DNA of 64,000 nucleotides from Flammulina velutipes (taxonomy: Eukaryota; Basidiomycota; Agaricomycetes; Agaricales; Physalacriaceae): NCBI GenBank assembly GCA_011800155.1, contig CM022377.1:1612001-1676000 (forward strand), given 5' to 3'. Shown here piece after piece: positions 1-11,892 of the stretch; the first letter of the stretch is position 1; the number at the start of each line of letters is the position of its first letter. Position numbers and translations under genes: made by a program. The notes beneath the pieces were generated by a model, which ran no database searches, was not told the origin of the DNA, and worked only from the letters and a program-made list of their open reading frames with translations.

Positions 1-188
1 GAGAATGCATGAATACGGCGTTGAGCAACTGACTAGCTCATGATGAAAATATGTTGGACGTCGTTGAAAGTTACCGGAAACGTTCGGGGCTGGCAAACCG
101 CACATGGCGTTGTTTGGTTCGCACAAACCGGCAGTGTCGGACCGCACCCAACTTGTAACCACCATTTAATTCCACCCCACGACGACCT

Positions 189-1228
189 ATGGACGCTTCA
201 AGCAAAGCTAAACGACATTCGCTTCAACTACAGCCACTTCATTTACTTTTATCTTCTCCGCCACCGTCTCCCGGCGCCTTCACACCTACCAGAGCGTCGC
301 GTCGCCAGTCTAGTATCAACCTACCCTACCGTCCCCCGCCAAATGCATCTCGAGAGCCTGTCACACTGGGAGAAAAGTATGTACACTAACAGATTACGCG
401 AGCTATAACTCTAAACTGCCTCTTAGGCATTCGGACCTCCTTCATTTTATCGCCCAGAAAGAGAGCAAATGCCTGGAGTTGCGAAGCCAACTAGCAGTAC
501 ACGAGAAGGAGCTGCTCGAGCTGAAGCGCAAATGGGAGAGGATTGTGCAACGAGGATTTGATAGGCAGCAACAGCAGCAAGTGCAGTCGAGTCCACAGCC
601 TCCAAGGATGGGCCACGCACCAACCTCTTCGTCCTCCTCCAGCGCCACACAGTCCTCTGTCGTGTCTTCGGCGACTTCCGTGACCAGTGAAGAGCCTTCT
701 TCACCGCCACATCGACCCTTCACAGACTCTCCTACTTCCTCAGTTTCTTCCCTACCATCTCCCGTGCCCCTGGCCCAACTCTCTGCGTCACTCCCGCCCG
801 AAATATCATCCTGGATATCCACCAACATTCCTCAGAATATCCAGAATATGAATAAGAAATGGGACATCTCTAAACGCGCCAGTCTGTTTGGTCAAAGCAT
901 CGCCCAGGCCTTGGAGCTGCAGTTGACGCCAGCGGCGACGCCAACGGCGACAACGACTCCCCCGCCGACACCACCGCCGTCTGCGACGACGAAGTTGGGT
1001 CGTGCGGGATCATTAGGCCGACGCGCGGGATCCAGGCTTTCATCTCCGCCATCCAACAATTCCTCGTCTACCTCGCCTCATCCCCATCCGCCTAGCACTC
1101 CTTCACCCAAAGCGACTCCTAGTCCTGCTCCAGTTCCCAACTCGCAACAACCCACCTCCCGCTCCCGCATGTCTCTTACAAAGACACAAGAGGTCGAGGA
1201 AGAGGACGACGAGGCCTGGAATTGGTAG
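189..1228 (+). CDS. DUF4048-like conserved fungal protein
   Basis: Two exons, 189-376 and 427-1228, joined over an intron with GTATGT donor and TTAG acceptor, give about 329 residues. The joined frame contains HSDLLHFIAQKESKCLELR followed by a short charged helix (residues about 63-105), which I recognise as the conserved core of fungal proteins labelled DUF4048. The rest is low complexity: a Q-run, then Ser/Pro/Thr-rich stretches with many SP/TP sites, ending in an acidic EVEEEDDEAWNW tail. The first exon is basic and proline rich. Function is unknown; the many SP/TP sites suggest a phosphorylated cytoplasmic or regulatory protein, which is inference. The Met at 189 is the first that keeps the frame into the conserved core; 5' sequence before it shows nothing else. 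Confidence 0.75.
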
Positions 1229-1547
1229 AACATAAACACGAACGAAACGGAAGGTTGCATAGTACATAGTACACTCTTGGTATCTTTATCCACGTCACAT
1301 TTCACGTAACAATTCTTTGCATGTCCACACTATACTAATACTGTTATGAAGCTGCGCTTTCTTTCTTTCGTTTCGGTGAATTGTGGAGATGAATTTTCCC
1401 TCCTTCAATCTGGAAACGAAGGATCCATATACAATTTTCCCATCCCCCAGCCAACCTAGTGGCGCGGAGATAGCTGGTAGGAATTTGCCAGAAATGTGAA
1501 AAGTCAGGATGTCAGAAAGCTCTGGACGCTCACTAATAGCTCCCCCG

Positions 1548-2153
1548 TCCTTGTCTCTAGGTCTCGCCCAGGATCTTAACGAGATCCCAGCAATCTTCCT
1601 ATCGATTTGACTCTACCTCCTGATCAAGAGCGCAATCGTATAATTGGATTGAATGCGCGTTACCAGGATGCGAACAGACTTCAATTCTAGACGAAGAGTC
1701 CTCCGTTCTTGTCTCGACTTCTACAGGATCTTGACGAGATCCCTGTAATCTCCCTACAACCTCCCTACGCCTCTAGCTCTACCTCGTCAACAGCGCAGGG
1801 AGGCTTTACGAAAATGTGATGGTAGTATGGAATCTAAAGCTATCGAAGCGATGGTTAGCGCATCATATCAGCGAGTTCTTACCGACGAGGAAGCGATCTG
1901 CATTGTCGGTTCGCAATGTACAAGAATAGCCGAAGTGCAGACTCTCACGATCGGTGGCGAGATGAAGAAAATTAGTGAACTCTCTCGTAACAGTTGTTCT
2001 TGCCCCGTTGAGGGGACACTTACACACAAGTGCCCTGTCGAGTCGTCTTATGTTCTTGACGCCGAGAGCCCGTCCTCGGGCCTATACCTACCTGGTGCAT
2101 ACTTAGGACTTAGACATAGGCAACATAGACACACCCTCCATACAACTGGTTAG
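1548..2153 (+). other. Degenerate direct duplication with a short unassigned open frame
   Basis: Two imperfect copies of one block start near 1548 and 1702. Both contain CAGGATCTT(A/G)ACGAGATCCC, a CTCTACCTC and a CAA/GAGCGCA-like end. Copy 1 contains stops in the frame that reads LQDLDEIPVISLQPPYASSS in copy 2. An open frame (1827-2153, 108 codons) follows directly and can be joined upstream to copy 2 in another frame. I recognise no domain. It may be the remains of a duplicated gene, or exons of a real but unrecognised gene. The stretch 1229-1547 before it is the 3' flank of the preceding gene, and 2154-2547 holds nothing I can identify. Confidence 0.25.
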
Positions 2154-2547
2154 ACACGACGTGTCCCGTGCTCTATTCATTGAATGGCTACGTATGCAGC
2201 GCCAGGGACACACACTACTGCTCCCTATCAGTAATGTCAGCGTGTTCCGGACGGCGGCGATAAGTCGTTGGCAGACTTGTCTTTGCATCTTGCGGCCATC
2301 TTATTGACGTCCACGCTATACCAGACGCTCAAGTTTTGTCATGCAACGTAAAGTGTTGAATTCTCATCCACACGCATTTTCTTGGCAGTGGGAAGCTTTC
2401 CGCAGATGCGTGGGAAAGGCGCCACACACGCCACAGTTCGTCTATTTGGCGCGATGTTTGGCTGCAGGGTCACAATTTCTCATTATGGGATTTCTCTTGA
2501 CTCGATTGGCGCGTCTTTATCGATTCCGGTTCTCACCTCCAACGATC

Positions 2548-4088
2548 ATGTCTGCCCCAGCGTCGTTCGCCAAGTTGACTGGCCCAGTAAAGGATCTCGT
2601 AACCGCCAGCGTCGAACACGATTCGAGTCTCGTCGGAACAGAGCAGTCCCAAGTCGATGAATGGATAGACAAGGTTGGACAGGGAGATATTGTCAAGCAT
2701 GAGAACTTTGAGGCAAGTGTTACTCGTCACCTCCCAGACTTACGTCCACTGACTCTGAGCAGACTTTGAACGCGGAGTTGACACCCAAAACATACATCGT
2801 CAGCAACACTCCTTCTGCTGCAGATGTAGCTCTCTACGGGGCTCTTCACCCGACCTTCGTACGTTCCATCATGTTTATGACGCTCTGTTCTCACTTGCAT
2901 ACAGGCCCAACTGCAACCTACGCAATACTACTCTCATCCAGCCCTCACGCGATACTTTGACCACATCCAGTCCCTCCCGCCAGTCCGTAAATCCGCCGAG
3001 AAACTCTCCGCCTTTTCTTTGATTCCTTTCGATTTCGCAAACGCGCCAAAGTTGGAACGGACTGCCGACGCGCCAAAGAAGAAGAAGAAGGCTGCTACTC
3101 CGGCTGAACCACCAGCTGAGGCCGCCGAAAGCTCTGCTGAGCCCGCTAAGGTTGCCCCGAAGGAGAAGAAGGAAAAGAAAGAGAAGAAAGAGAAAAAGAC
3201 AGATGCCTCCGCCGCTGCTCCTGCTGGTTCCCTAGACGCTGGCAAGAAGAAGGCAGCGAAGGCACCAGCAGTAAAAGCACCAGCCGCAGACGACGGCGAG
3301 CCAGTGCCCTCCATGGTCGATCTTCGCGTTGGACTCATCGTGGATGGTATTTTACCAACTGTATCCCTTCAACCCGCACTTACGTTTCCTCGTAGTGAAG
3401 AAGCACCCGGAAGCTGATAGTCTATACATCGAGCAAATTGACATCGGCGAAGAGACTGGTCCTCGGACCGTTGTATCTGGTCTCGTTAACTACATCCCGA
3501 TCGAGGAGATGCGAAACAAGTATCTCGTTGCTGTGGTACGCCCTTTCATCCACTCAACTCATCAACCGTCCTCTAAATCACGTTATGATACAGTGTAACT
3601 TGAAACCTGCAAACATGCGTGGGGTAAAGAGCTTCGCGATGGTTCTTGCTGTACGTCGGAACAACATATATGGTCGCGACGTGTTTTAACGTGATCTGTC
3701 CTAGGCAACACATAAGGACGGGAAGGACGGGGGTGTCGAACTGATTCAACCTCCGCCTGGCTCGAAGCCTGGGGACCGTGTCTACTTTGAAGGCGCCGAG
3801 TTTGAGAGTATGTAGTTCCCAGCGTTTATAGCTTTGATCTGATCTTGTCATCTAGACGCGACACCGTTGTCACAACTCAACCCAAAGAAGAAGATATTTG
3901 AGACGGTGCAACCTGGTTCGTTTGTATCTAAATCTGTGTTCGTCGCTAAACTAGGATGTGTAGGCTTTACGACGCTGGAGACCCGCGAAGCTGCTTGGGT
4001 AAATCCAACGACGAAGACGGTACATAAAATACGAACAAAGGAGGGTGTTTGCGTAGCACCCAACTTTGTCGGTGCGTCCTTGTCATAG
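2548..4088 (+). CDS. ARC1: Arc1/AIMP1-like tRNA-binding aminoacyl-tRNA synthetase cofactor
   Basis: Eight exons (2548-2712, 2763-2858, 2905-3346, 3396-3535, 3594-3650, 3705-3807, 3856-3915, 3964-4088) give exactly 395 codons. Residues about 1-120 resemble a GST-C-like fold (NTPSAADVALYGALHP) used for docking synthetases. Residues about 135-225 are a Lys/Ala/Glu-rich linker with KKKKK and KEKKEKKEKKEKK runs, typical of the tRNA-attracting region. The C-terminal about 170 residues are the EMAPII/Arc1 tRNA-binding OB fold: VDLRVG, HPEADSLYIEQID, RTVVSGLVNYIP, NLKPANMRGVKS. In yeast, Arc1 delivers tRNA to cytosolic MetRS and GluRS. Intron 1 uses a GC donor (GCAAGT, 2713); no GT donor keeps the conserved frame. 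Confidence 0.9.
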
Positions 4089-4200
4089 AGACTGTCACTA
4101 CTATCTAGACAAATGTACATGGGCATTGAAACGTTGAAGTCGGATCCACCGTCTAATTGGTAGTCGAAGAGGTCATTTTATCTCTGCCATTGAAGACAAC

Positions 4201-5855
4201 TCACTTCTTTATCTTCAACTTCGATAAAGCACCGACCAGGACATCTTGACCGCGATCTCGAAGTCTTTCTCGTCTGGATCTTCCTCGCTTATCTTCCTCG
4301 CTATCTTCCTCCTCGTTAGTATCCTCTCTTCCTTCCTCCTCATCCCCATCGTCATCCTCATTCCCCGCTTTACCGTCTTCATCGTCTTCCGTAACCTGTC
4401 GAATGACGACTGTGGTTTCCGTATCCTCTTTCCTACTCTGCTCTTGACACTCTTTCACATTGTCGCGAATGCCTTGTCGTTCAGCCTCATCGCTCGGGGA
4501 CAGTGGTGTCGCTGGCCTGCTCAAGGGCGAGGGAGGCGATAACCCAGTACCAGCGCTAGCCTTGCGCAATAGCGAGCCCTCTTTCACGAACGGCAGCAAA
4601 TCATGTCGCTCCGAAAGCTGTCTGTCCAGCTCTTCCTGTGGTGTATTATCCGCATCCTGCTTGGCCAGCCACTAATGTGTTTTCGTTACCAGGCTTGAAC
4701 ATGTATTGACCCATCGATGAGCGCACCTCATGCCCTAACACCTCGCTAGCTTCGGGCCTCTCTCGCGGGTCCATTGTCAAGCATACCTGGACGAAGGCTT
4801 TGCCTGTCTCGCTGACATGGCGCCAGTACTTCTCCGGCTTGAACTCATAGTCACCCGCTTTGATGGCTCGGATTTCTTCCTTGGTGGTGCGCCGGTCAAA
4901 GGGTGTGTATCCCGCGAGGAGGAAGTAGGTGATTACGCCAACAGCCCAGATGTCGACGGGTTGGCCGTGTCCAGCTGAGCACATCGAGTCAGACGGGGAG
5001 TGTGGCAATAGTAAGGCAGATGAAGAGGACGCACTCTTCCTGAACACCTCAGGCGCCATGTATGCTGGCGTCCCACACACCTCGGTGAGCTTATCCATCT
5101 TGCCCTCGTCTAAAATCCGGCTCAAGCCAAAGTCAGCGATCATCACCTCCGCGTCTTCTGCATCTGTGCGGAAGAGGAGGTTTTCTGGTTTGAGGTCTAC
5201 GTGTGTTGGAAGATCGAGGATGGGGTGGATAAGGTTCAGTGCTCACCTCGATGCACGATCCCTGCTGCGTGGATGTACTCGAGCGCAGACACTACCGAGC
5301 GGACAATGTTAGCCGCATCACTGCGAGACTGTTAGCGTCTCGCTTGAGCATATTAATAGGACTTGCGCCTCATAATAATTCCCCTTTGCACATATCCGAT
5401 CGAATAGCTCGCCGCCTGTGCAGAGGTCGAAGCATAGGTATAAATTCCACTCCGTCTACGAGAACGATTAATCTCCATTCAACATGGAAACGTCAATACA
5501 CCCACCTCGAAATAATCCCGTAGCGCTACGATATTCTTATGACCTATAGATATCCGCTTGAGGACTTGAACCTCGTTGTGTATCTATGGTCACGATCGTT
5601 ACCGCCACATTGAATGCATCACAAGGGAGGACTGACCAGAAATTCCCTTCCCTCCATGAGTTTCTTGTTAATCACTTTACAAGCGTAATGCTCGCCGGTC
5701 TTGACGTGTACAGCTTCTTTCACAATAGCGTATGTGCCACTTCCTATAGTCCTTCCAGTGCGATACTGTCCCAGATTTTGTTAGTTCGACGTTACTACGA
5801 AGATTGACAAGGTACCTACGAGGCAGGGGACTACGGTGGCGCTGGCGGAGGACAT
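4201..5855 (-). CDS. Calcium/calmodulin-dependent protein kinase-like Ser/Thr kinase
   Basis: Multi-exon minus-strand gene starting at ATG 5853-5855 (MSSASATVVPC). The deduced protein has a complete kinase domain: glycine loop GSGTYAIV, VAIK-type lysine in YACKVI, HRDLKPENLLF (split by an intron), IADFGLSR, CGTPAYMAPEVF, and DIWAVGVITYFLLAGYTPFDR. The GxGTYAIVKEAVHVKTG start and subdomain VIII-IX match fungal CaMK (Cmk1/2) kinases. The C-terminal region of about 140 residues has a short basic/hydrophobic stretch (LPFVKEGSLLRKAS), then an acidic low-complexity run and a basic end; a calmodulin site is expected near the start of this tail but not proven. A 60-nt stop-free intron (4975-5034) lies just after APE. 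The last intron separates VLGHE from WLAKQD. Confidence 0.88.
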
Positions 5856-6875
5856 GGGTGGCAGTGTAAAGGAACAAAGAAGGAGAACGTGGCCACAAAG
5901 GGCAAAGACCTAAGAGTGTCAGACGAGGACCTGATATCCGCGTTGGGTCGGACTATCTTGGTATAGAAAGCGTTGAGGAGACGCGAAGATTTGGGACCTA
6001 TTCAATGCCGGGAATATCCGGCTCTTTCATCTTCGCTTACAAGTTGGTACACCATTTTCGTAGCGTGGGTTCGTTGCGAATTAGTTGCACTGGTGAAGGG
6101 GATTAATCTGAAGCTGCATCGACGTATAACAAGAGCTGGTAGACAGAGACGTAGAGCTCGAGGCCGATATACCTCAAGAAGTATTTTGGTCCAAACTGCA
6201 TCGATAATAAATGAACAGGGTAGCGCAGAGAGAAATGGATGCCAAGTGGGGTAATGACTCACAATGACTCATTACGAGTCAAATCCTGTCACGGTTCGCG
6301 TGTGTAGAAGTGAACGAGGAGGAGATTGAGAACTCAACTATTGATTTCAGTGAACACCGTCGGCACTTCGTAGAGAGCGTATACATCTTGGCTACTGGGG
6401 TCACGAAGCGAAGACATGAAAGCTGCATCCCAAATGATGGCTAAGTAACTCGGTAAAACCGACCGTTCAAAATGTTCACGTATGATCCAGTGTCGGCGGC
6501 GGACGCCGACTGGTGACAAACCTGCAATGAGTTTTGGCCATTAACGGCTTATTGCTCGAAGTACAGCCAAGAAAGGCGCAGTTACGCAGTAATGTCATTT
6601 ACCTCTCGGGCACCGCTGTGGCGTCGCCTCTTTAACCTTTCCTGCACCGCTTTACCTGAAAAATCCAAAACCCCGGAACGAAAAGTGATGGACGTGGGTG
6701 GTAGTATCTCGGCAGTGGAGCAACGCGGCCTCGCCAAGGGGGAATCATCGCAGCGAGGCAGGCGAACGAGCGCCACGAGGTGATAGTTCTGAGAGAATTA
6801 AATGCCGATCCGGCCGGTCAGGTTTAAAGCGCTCAATCGTCCTTGTCTTTTACCTTCTCTTTCCCTCCAACCTTC
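5856..6875. other. Intergenic, shared 5' region of two divergent genes
   Basis: About 1 kb between the kinase start (minus strand) and the CYSTM gene start (plus strand). I see no gene; the open frames are short and unlike known families. The only ordered signal is the pair of TGACTCA motifs at 6255-6271, listed separately. Confidence 0.5.
6255..6281 (+). promoter_or_regulatory. Tandem TGACTCA (Gcn4/AP-1-type) motifs
   Basis: TGACTCA occurs at 6255-6261 and again at 6265-6271, exactly 10 bp apart. A degenerate third copy, CGAGTCA, follows at 6275-6281. TGACTCA is the bZIP (Gcn4/AP-1) consensus. The site lies between divergent genes, about 400 bp upstream of the kinase start and 600 bp upstream of the CYSTM gene. 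Function is inferred from motif identity alone. Confidence 0.35.
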
Positions 6876-7323
6876 ATGTCGTACTACCCACCTCAAGGTA
6901 TGTCCCTCCCTCTATATTCTTGGCCGAATATTGACTCTGGATGTAGGACCACCCGACCAACAAGGCGGCTATTATCCACAGGTGAGTTTCCGGACGCGAA
7001 TAGACCTGGAAGCATTGGCGAATTTTCGTTCCAGCAACCACAGCAAGCATACCAGGGAGGTTATAACGGCCAGTACGGGCCTCCCGGAGGGGGGTACCCT
7101 CAGCAGCAGCAGCCTCAGACGGTCATCATGTACGTTCGTTCGTTCGTCTCCGAGATTTCATCTGACGAGCCGCACACAGCCAGCAGGAAAAGAAGGACGA
7201 CAGCAGCGGGTGGTGTTTACCGTGCCTAGCAGGAATGTGCTGCTGTTGCTGCGCTGATGGTAAGCTACGTGTCGTATCGCCATCTAATCCTCTGCTGACA
7301 GTTCTTGTACAGCCATTTTCTAA
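6876..7323 (+). CDS. CYSTM-type cysteine-rich tail-anchored mini-protein
   Basis: Five tiny exons (6876-6897, 6947-6981, 7035-7129, 7180-7259, 7313-7323) sum to 243 nt, 80 residues plus stop. The N-terminal part is a Pro/Gln/Gly/Tyr-rich disordered stretch (MSYYPPQGPPDQQGGYYPQ...), and the C-terminus is CLPCLAGMCCCCCADAIF. This layout is that of CYSTM proteins, which are small, insert in membranes through a Cys-rich C-terminal segment, and are linked to stress or metal tolerance. The final exon codes only for the last residues (AIF) and stop; an earlier acceptor would add a non-CYSTM tail, so the later acceptor (TGTACAG) is preferred. Confidence 0.85.
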
Positions 7324-8879
7324 AACGACTTGGCGACATGTATTGGACGTTGATCGATGTAATGACAAGCGAGACTCTTGTTGAGTTGTATGCCTTTATA
7401 ATGCATTGTTTACCCAAAGCGCTTTGGACTGGAGTACCTTGACCATCTTCAACTTGGCGAAAACCTTGGGTCTCAAGATCTCAAGCCTTTCTCAGGCTGC
7501 GCTTGATGCCAAGTTACTACAACGTCGTTGAGTCGAGACTGCCAGTTGGGCATTGTCATACAACATACCTAGCGCATGGATAATCTGACCAGTCTGTCAT
7601 CTTCAGCTGCCCGTATTCGTCATGGATATCGTCTGGAAACCGTCAAGCATTCGAAAATGCATTAGATCCCTATAACCTCATACCTATTCGAACAGGTTCT
7701 TCGATATTTAGATTTGCGGGACCGGTTTAGGATGTAAACACAGTGGACGGTAGTTCCCGTCTGCTCGACTTTCGGTTCTGCATGCTAAAACCTGACTATG
7801 AAGCAGGAGTGCAACTTTGCAAGTGGCGAGATTGGAACGCACCATCCCATCAGCCCAATCGCATCTTTATTGTGTTACCGCCAGTGACGGGAGATGACTG
7901 AGGGTAGCCTGCAATGGTGTCGGCCGACAGGAGGCTTCTTCAAGTTTGTATTGGGACAACGTCGTCGAATTATACCTAGGATCCGCGTCGAGAATGTGCC
8001 CCAGCACACGACACATGCGATGCCAGTATGTGCCACTGGAGCGCAGGATACCATGCTCGATGGCAATGCGAGTCTCAAGGAGAAATCCTGCAGCCAATTC
8101 ATTCCTCAGCATAAGAGTAAGGTTACATTGAAACGTACCATGAAATACTCAGGATGAATACCCTTCACTAGGAGGGCACTTTCCCAAGACATCCGTCATC
8201 TTGCTGAGTAGTAGGTGGTGTGAAGATAAGCAGAGCTAGCAATAACCAACGAATTCCGATGAAACAAGAGGAGGGGCTTTTCGACAGACAAAGACCTATA
8301 ATAAAGCATGCAGCATTTGCAGAAAGGCACCTCGACAAGCGCGAGGATATCGCGTCCGATGTTGGAGGTCATGAAGGCAGCAGCAAGATGAGAGTTAAGG
8401 TTAGGGTTCATTAAAAATCGTCGAACGTGACCGTATACGTTTCCGAGTCGGACCGTTAGGGATCGTCTTGACTCTTGCGCTCGTACCAGCGCTCTGGGAT
8501 ATCATTGGCCTATACCCAAAACAACCTTCTACTGCTTGGATACTGTCATCGACTTTTGATTGGGCGCCAGGCTATTCTGCACACGCGCTGGATTGTTGAT
8601 TCTCACTCCCAGTGTGCTGATCTTTCTCTGACAGTTGACGGCTTGCCGATCTCAGTCGACCATCTCTAGCAGCCTCATACACACGGAAGCCTCTAACATG
8701 AGGCCTGTACTGTTGCTTACAGTCGCATTCAGCTCATCGAAGCTCCATTATCTCGATAACCCACTAGGCAGTGCTAGCGGCTATACTCTATAAATTACGT
8801 GGATTCTTCTAGGTCCGCAACTGAATTGTCTACACAGTGGCGCTGGTCCGAAGAGGCCGTAATCAACTAACCAACCAGC
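7324..8879. other. Intergenic, no gene recognised
   Basis: About 1.5 kb without a frame resembling a known protein. The longest frames (about 80 codons around 7867-8157, both strands) overlap each other and lack splice-compatible continuation. A single GGTTAGGGTT telomere-like unit occurs at about 8399-8408. The 3' part must hold the promoter of the downstream GMC gene. Confidence 0.4.
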
Positions 8880-8887
8880 TATTTAAA
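8880..8887 (+). promoter_or_regulatory. TATA-like element of the GMC gene
   Basis: TATTTAAA lies 70 bp upstream of the ATG at 8957, a usual place for a fungal TATA element. Assigned by sequence and position only. Confidence 0.4.
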
Positions 8888-8956
8888 TGGTCACACGCGT
8901 CACTAACGGCACCACCTTGAGCTTCTTTGCATTCTCCCATCATCGTATTCAATACT

Positions 8957-11892
8957 ATGCCTCTCGTCACTGTCCAAGATGTCGCGGAAAAGGTCTTCGA
9001 CTATGTCGTTATCGGTACGTTTTCTGCTGCTCCTATCACTGTCAGTTATCATTCAACGACCATGTTATATTAGGTGGAGGAGTGAGCTATCACGCGTTTT
9101 ATCGTACCAAACCCTCAAACGCATCTTAGTCGGCTGGACTCGTCCTTGCTGCCCGCTTATCTGACGATTCAGACACCTCCATTCTCGTCCTAGATGCTGG
9201 AAAGCCAAACTTTGACGATCCACTCATTAGTACGTCTTGCGACGGAGTGTCCCCGCCCGAACTGACTACTACACCACATAGTCCGCCCAGGGCAGTATGG
9301 GCGTACGTTCATGAATGCTGATTATGACTGGGCATTCAAGACGGTACCCATTGTCGCTTCATCATCCTATCAACCTAATTGATTTCCACGCAGGTGCCGC
9401 AAGAGAAGCTAGGCGGCAGGGAGGTCTTATGGAACAGGTCTGCTCTAAATCCCTCAAATTACAACAGTGTACTGACCGATCAATCAACAGAGGAAAGAGT
9501 CTCGGCGGTTCATCTGCAATCAACTTCTCTTGTTGGTCGGTCCCCCCAAAAGAAGATGTCGATGGTGAGTCCAAGTCATTTTTGGTTGTGCCGCGTTAAC
9601 GACCTCGACACAGATTGGGAGCTCCTTGGTAACCCTGGCTGGGACTGGAAGACTTATGAGGACTGTCTTCGACGTGTCGCAACGTACGCCGTTCGATTAT
9701 CGCCATCCGTGCTCCGAATTGACATCATACAGCTACCATTCCAACGGAGAATCGGATGCAACGAGTGACATTCCGGAGCGTGTAGAGGCGATGAAGCCTT
9801 GGGAAGCAGGCTGGGGTCAAGGTAAACTCTGTCTGGAACATTGTCTATTGCACGATTGAACCGTCATGCAGGACCTTTGAAGATAAGTCACCCGAAGAAC
9901 ATACTAGATATCGAGTTCAAACTACAAGAGGTCAGTACTCAGTGCCATACCTCTCGCTGTTTTCTAATAATGCGGATCCCCGTCAGACCTGGGTGAAGTT
10001 AGGTCTGCCTCGTGCTCAAGCATCAGTGCGTTAGCATTTTCCTTCACTTTCTTGCCTACTCATCCAACTGTGTTTCCCCTCTCCAGCATGCTGGTAGTGT
10101 AAGTCCCTGACTGATAATTAACATTGAAGCCAAGGTACTCAAATTCTCTCTAGCCCAAAGGTGTATCCCTCATTGCGAACACACTTGATCCCGAGACAAA
10201 CGGAAGATCATATGCAGCGACGGTAATCTAATCAGCGACTCTGGATGTTCCGCTGACAGGCTGTTTGCAGGCATTCTTCAAACCGAACGAAGCAAGGCAA
10301 AACTTGGAGGTCTTGACCAGCGCTTCTGTTAGTAGGATCGAGACAGAAACCGTAGGAGATGTGTTGAAGGCCACAGCTGTGGAGTTCTGGCATGCAATCG
10401 AGAATGGAACCCCAACCAAGTATTCTGTCAAGGTGAAGAAAGAGGTCGTACTTTGCGCTGGGTATGCCCTAACCTGAGCTGCTTGGTATATGCTGACAAC
10501 CTACTAGGGCATTGAAATCCCCTCAAATTCTTGAGTTATCGGGAATCGGGAGACCTGATATTCTGGATAGCCTCGGCGTCGAAGTGAAGCTTCCTCTTGA
10601 AGGAGTCGGTGAGAATGTCCAGGACCACAACTTTCTAGGCGTCACGTATGGTAAGTGCAACACGTTTCGACCGGACGATCAAACACTGATAGGGCAACGT
10701 AGCTTTGAAGGATGACTTTGAAGGCGACACTTACGATGTATTGAATGATCCAGAGGTCGCCGCCAAGCAGGTCGAACTGTTGTATGTTCATTTTGAACCA
10801 GATGCCTTTGGCCCAGTTGACGGACCCATCTCGATAGCAAGGAGAAGAAAGGCGTGTTCATGATGGGAATCTGCAGCATGGCTTACGCCGGATTATCGAC
10901 AGTCTCCCCACGTTCTGAAGATCTGTTGAAGCAAACGCGCGAGAGGATCGAAGGGGAGGTTAAACATGACCTGTATTCTAATGCTAGACTGGAGCAGTAT
11001 GAAATTATCTTGCAGAGGTTGAAGAATGGTTCTCCTGGCTTCGAGTTCATTGGATTTCCTGGTGTACTATCTGGTCCTAGTAAGTCTTGTGTTATAGCTC
11101 CATCCATTGCTAACGCTACATGTTCTAGATGCTGGGAAGGCAGGCAAAAAGTATTTCACTATCATTGTCGCCACCAACTATTCTTTCAATCGTGGAACAA
11201 TCCATGCCACCTCGAAGGATATTACTGTGGATCCCGCATACGATCCGAAGTACTTTGACTACGATATTGGTGTGTTGATTCTTCGCACCGTGGATGATCA
11301 TTGATCTGATTTGGTCTCATAGACCTGCAAGTTATCGTTGACATGGTCAAGTATACCCGCAATGTGTTCAAAAGCTCCCCGCTAGCGGAATACCTCGAAG
11401 AAACGCCGGTCGAACTGAACCCTGGGGCTGAAGCCCAGACCGATGCAGAGATAGAGGAGTGGGTGAAGGCTACAATTGGCACCACGTATCGTAATTATTC
11501 TTCCTCTTCGTTGCGTGGAACTCAACTTAACCACATTTTGCTAGATGTGATAGGATCACTCTCTATGCTTCCAAAGGAGAAAGGCGGGGTCGTAGACAGC
11601 AACTTAAAGGTGGGAAATGTTCCAAAGTGCCCTCCGGTTCATTCATTATCTCTTGAATAGGTTTATGGCACACAAAATATCCGTGTTGCTGACCTCTCTA
11701 TCGTCCCGTTGCACTTCGCCGCTCACTCACTTGGTATGTCCGTATAGAACCTTGGGGCGTTCTTCATTCTAAATATGCTTGTTTAGCAACGGCGTACACG
11801 ATCGGACAATATGGTGAGTCCAGTCCTTCTGCAAGAGTCTTGGTATTGAGGAGTTTTTGGTGATAGCGGCTGATGTTATTCGCCGGACGTGA
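8957..11892 (+). CDS. GMC-family FAD-dependent oxidoreductase (aryl-alcohol/choline oxidase type)
   Basis: Highly fragmented gene whose joined frame gives the glucose-methanol-choline fold. N-terminal FAD Rossmann motif DYVVIGGGSAGLVLAARL is spread over three exons. It is followed by LDAGKPN, the GMC signature region RGKSLGGSSAINF, the second signature region GALKSPQILELSGIG, GVGENVQDHNF, and the C-terminal IRVADLSIVPLHFAAHS that carries the catalytic His. A 12-nt micro-exon (10087-10098, HAGS) is required between two introns. The last exon ends AADVIRRT. There is no signal peptide (MPLVTVQDVAEK), so the enzyme is probably intracellular. It oxidises a primary alcohol with FAD and O2; substrate cannot be told from sequence. 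Confidence 0.9.

Noticed and set aside
2934..3338. 134-codon antisense Phe/Ser/Ala-rich frame across the ARC1 linker
   Set aside because: Complement of the Lys/Glu/Ala-rich linker; such frames arise automatically.
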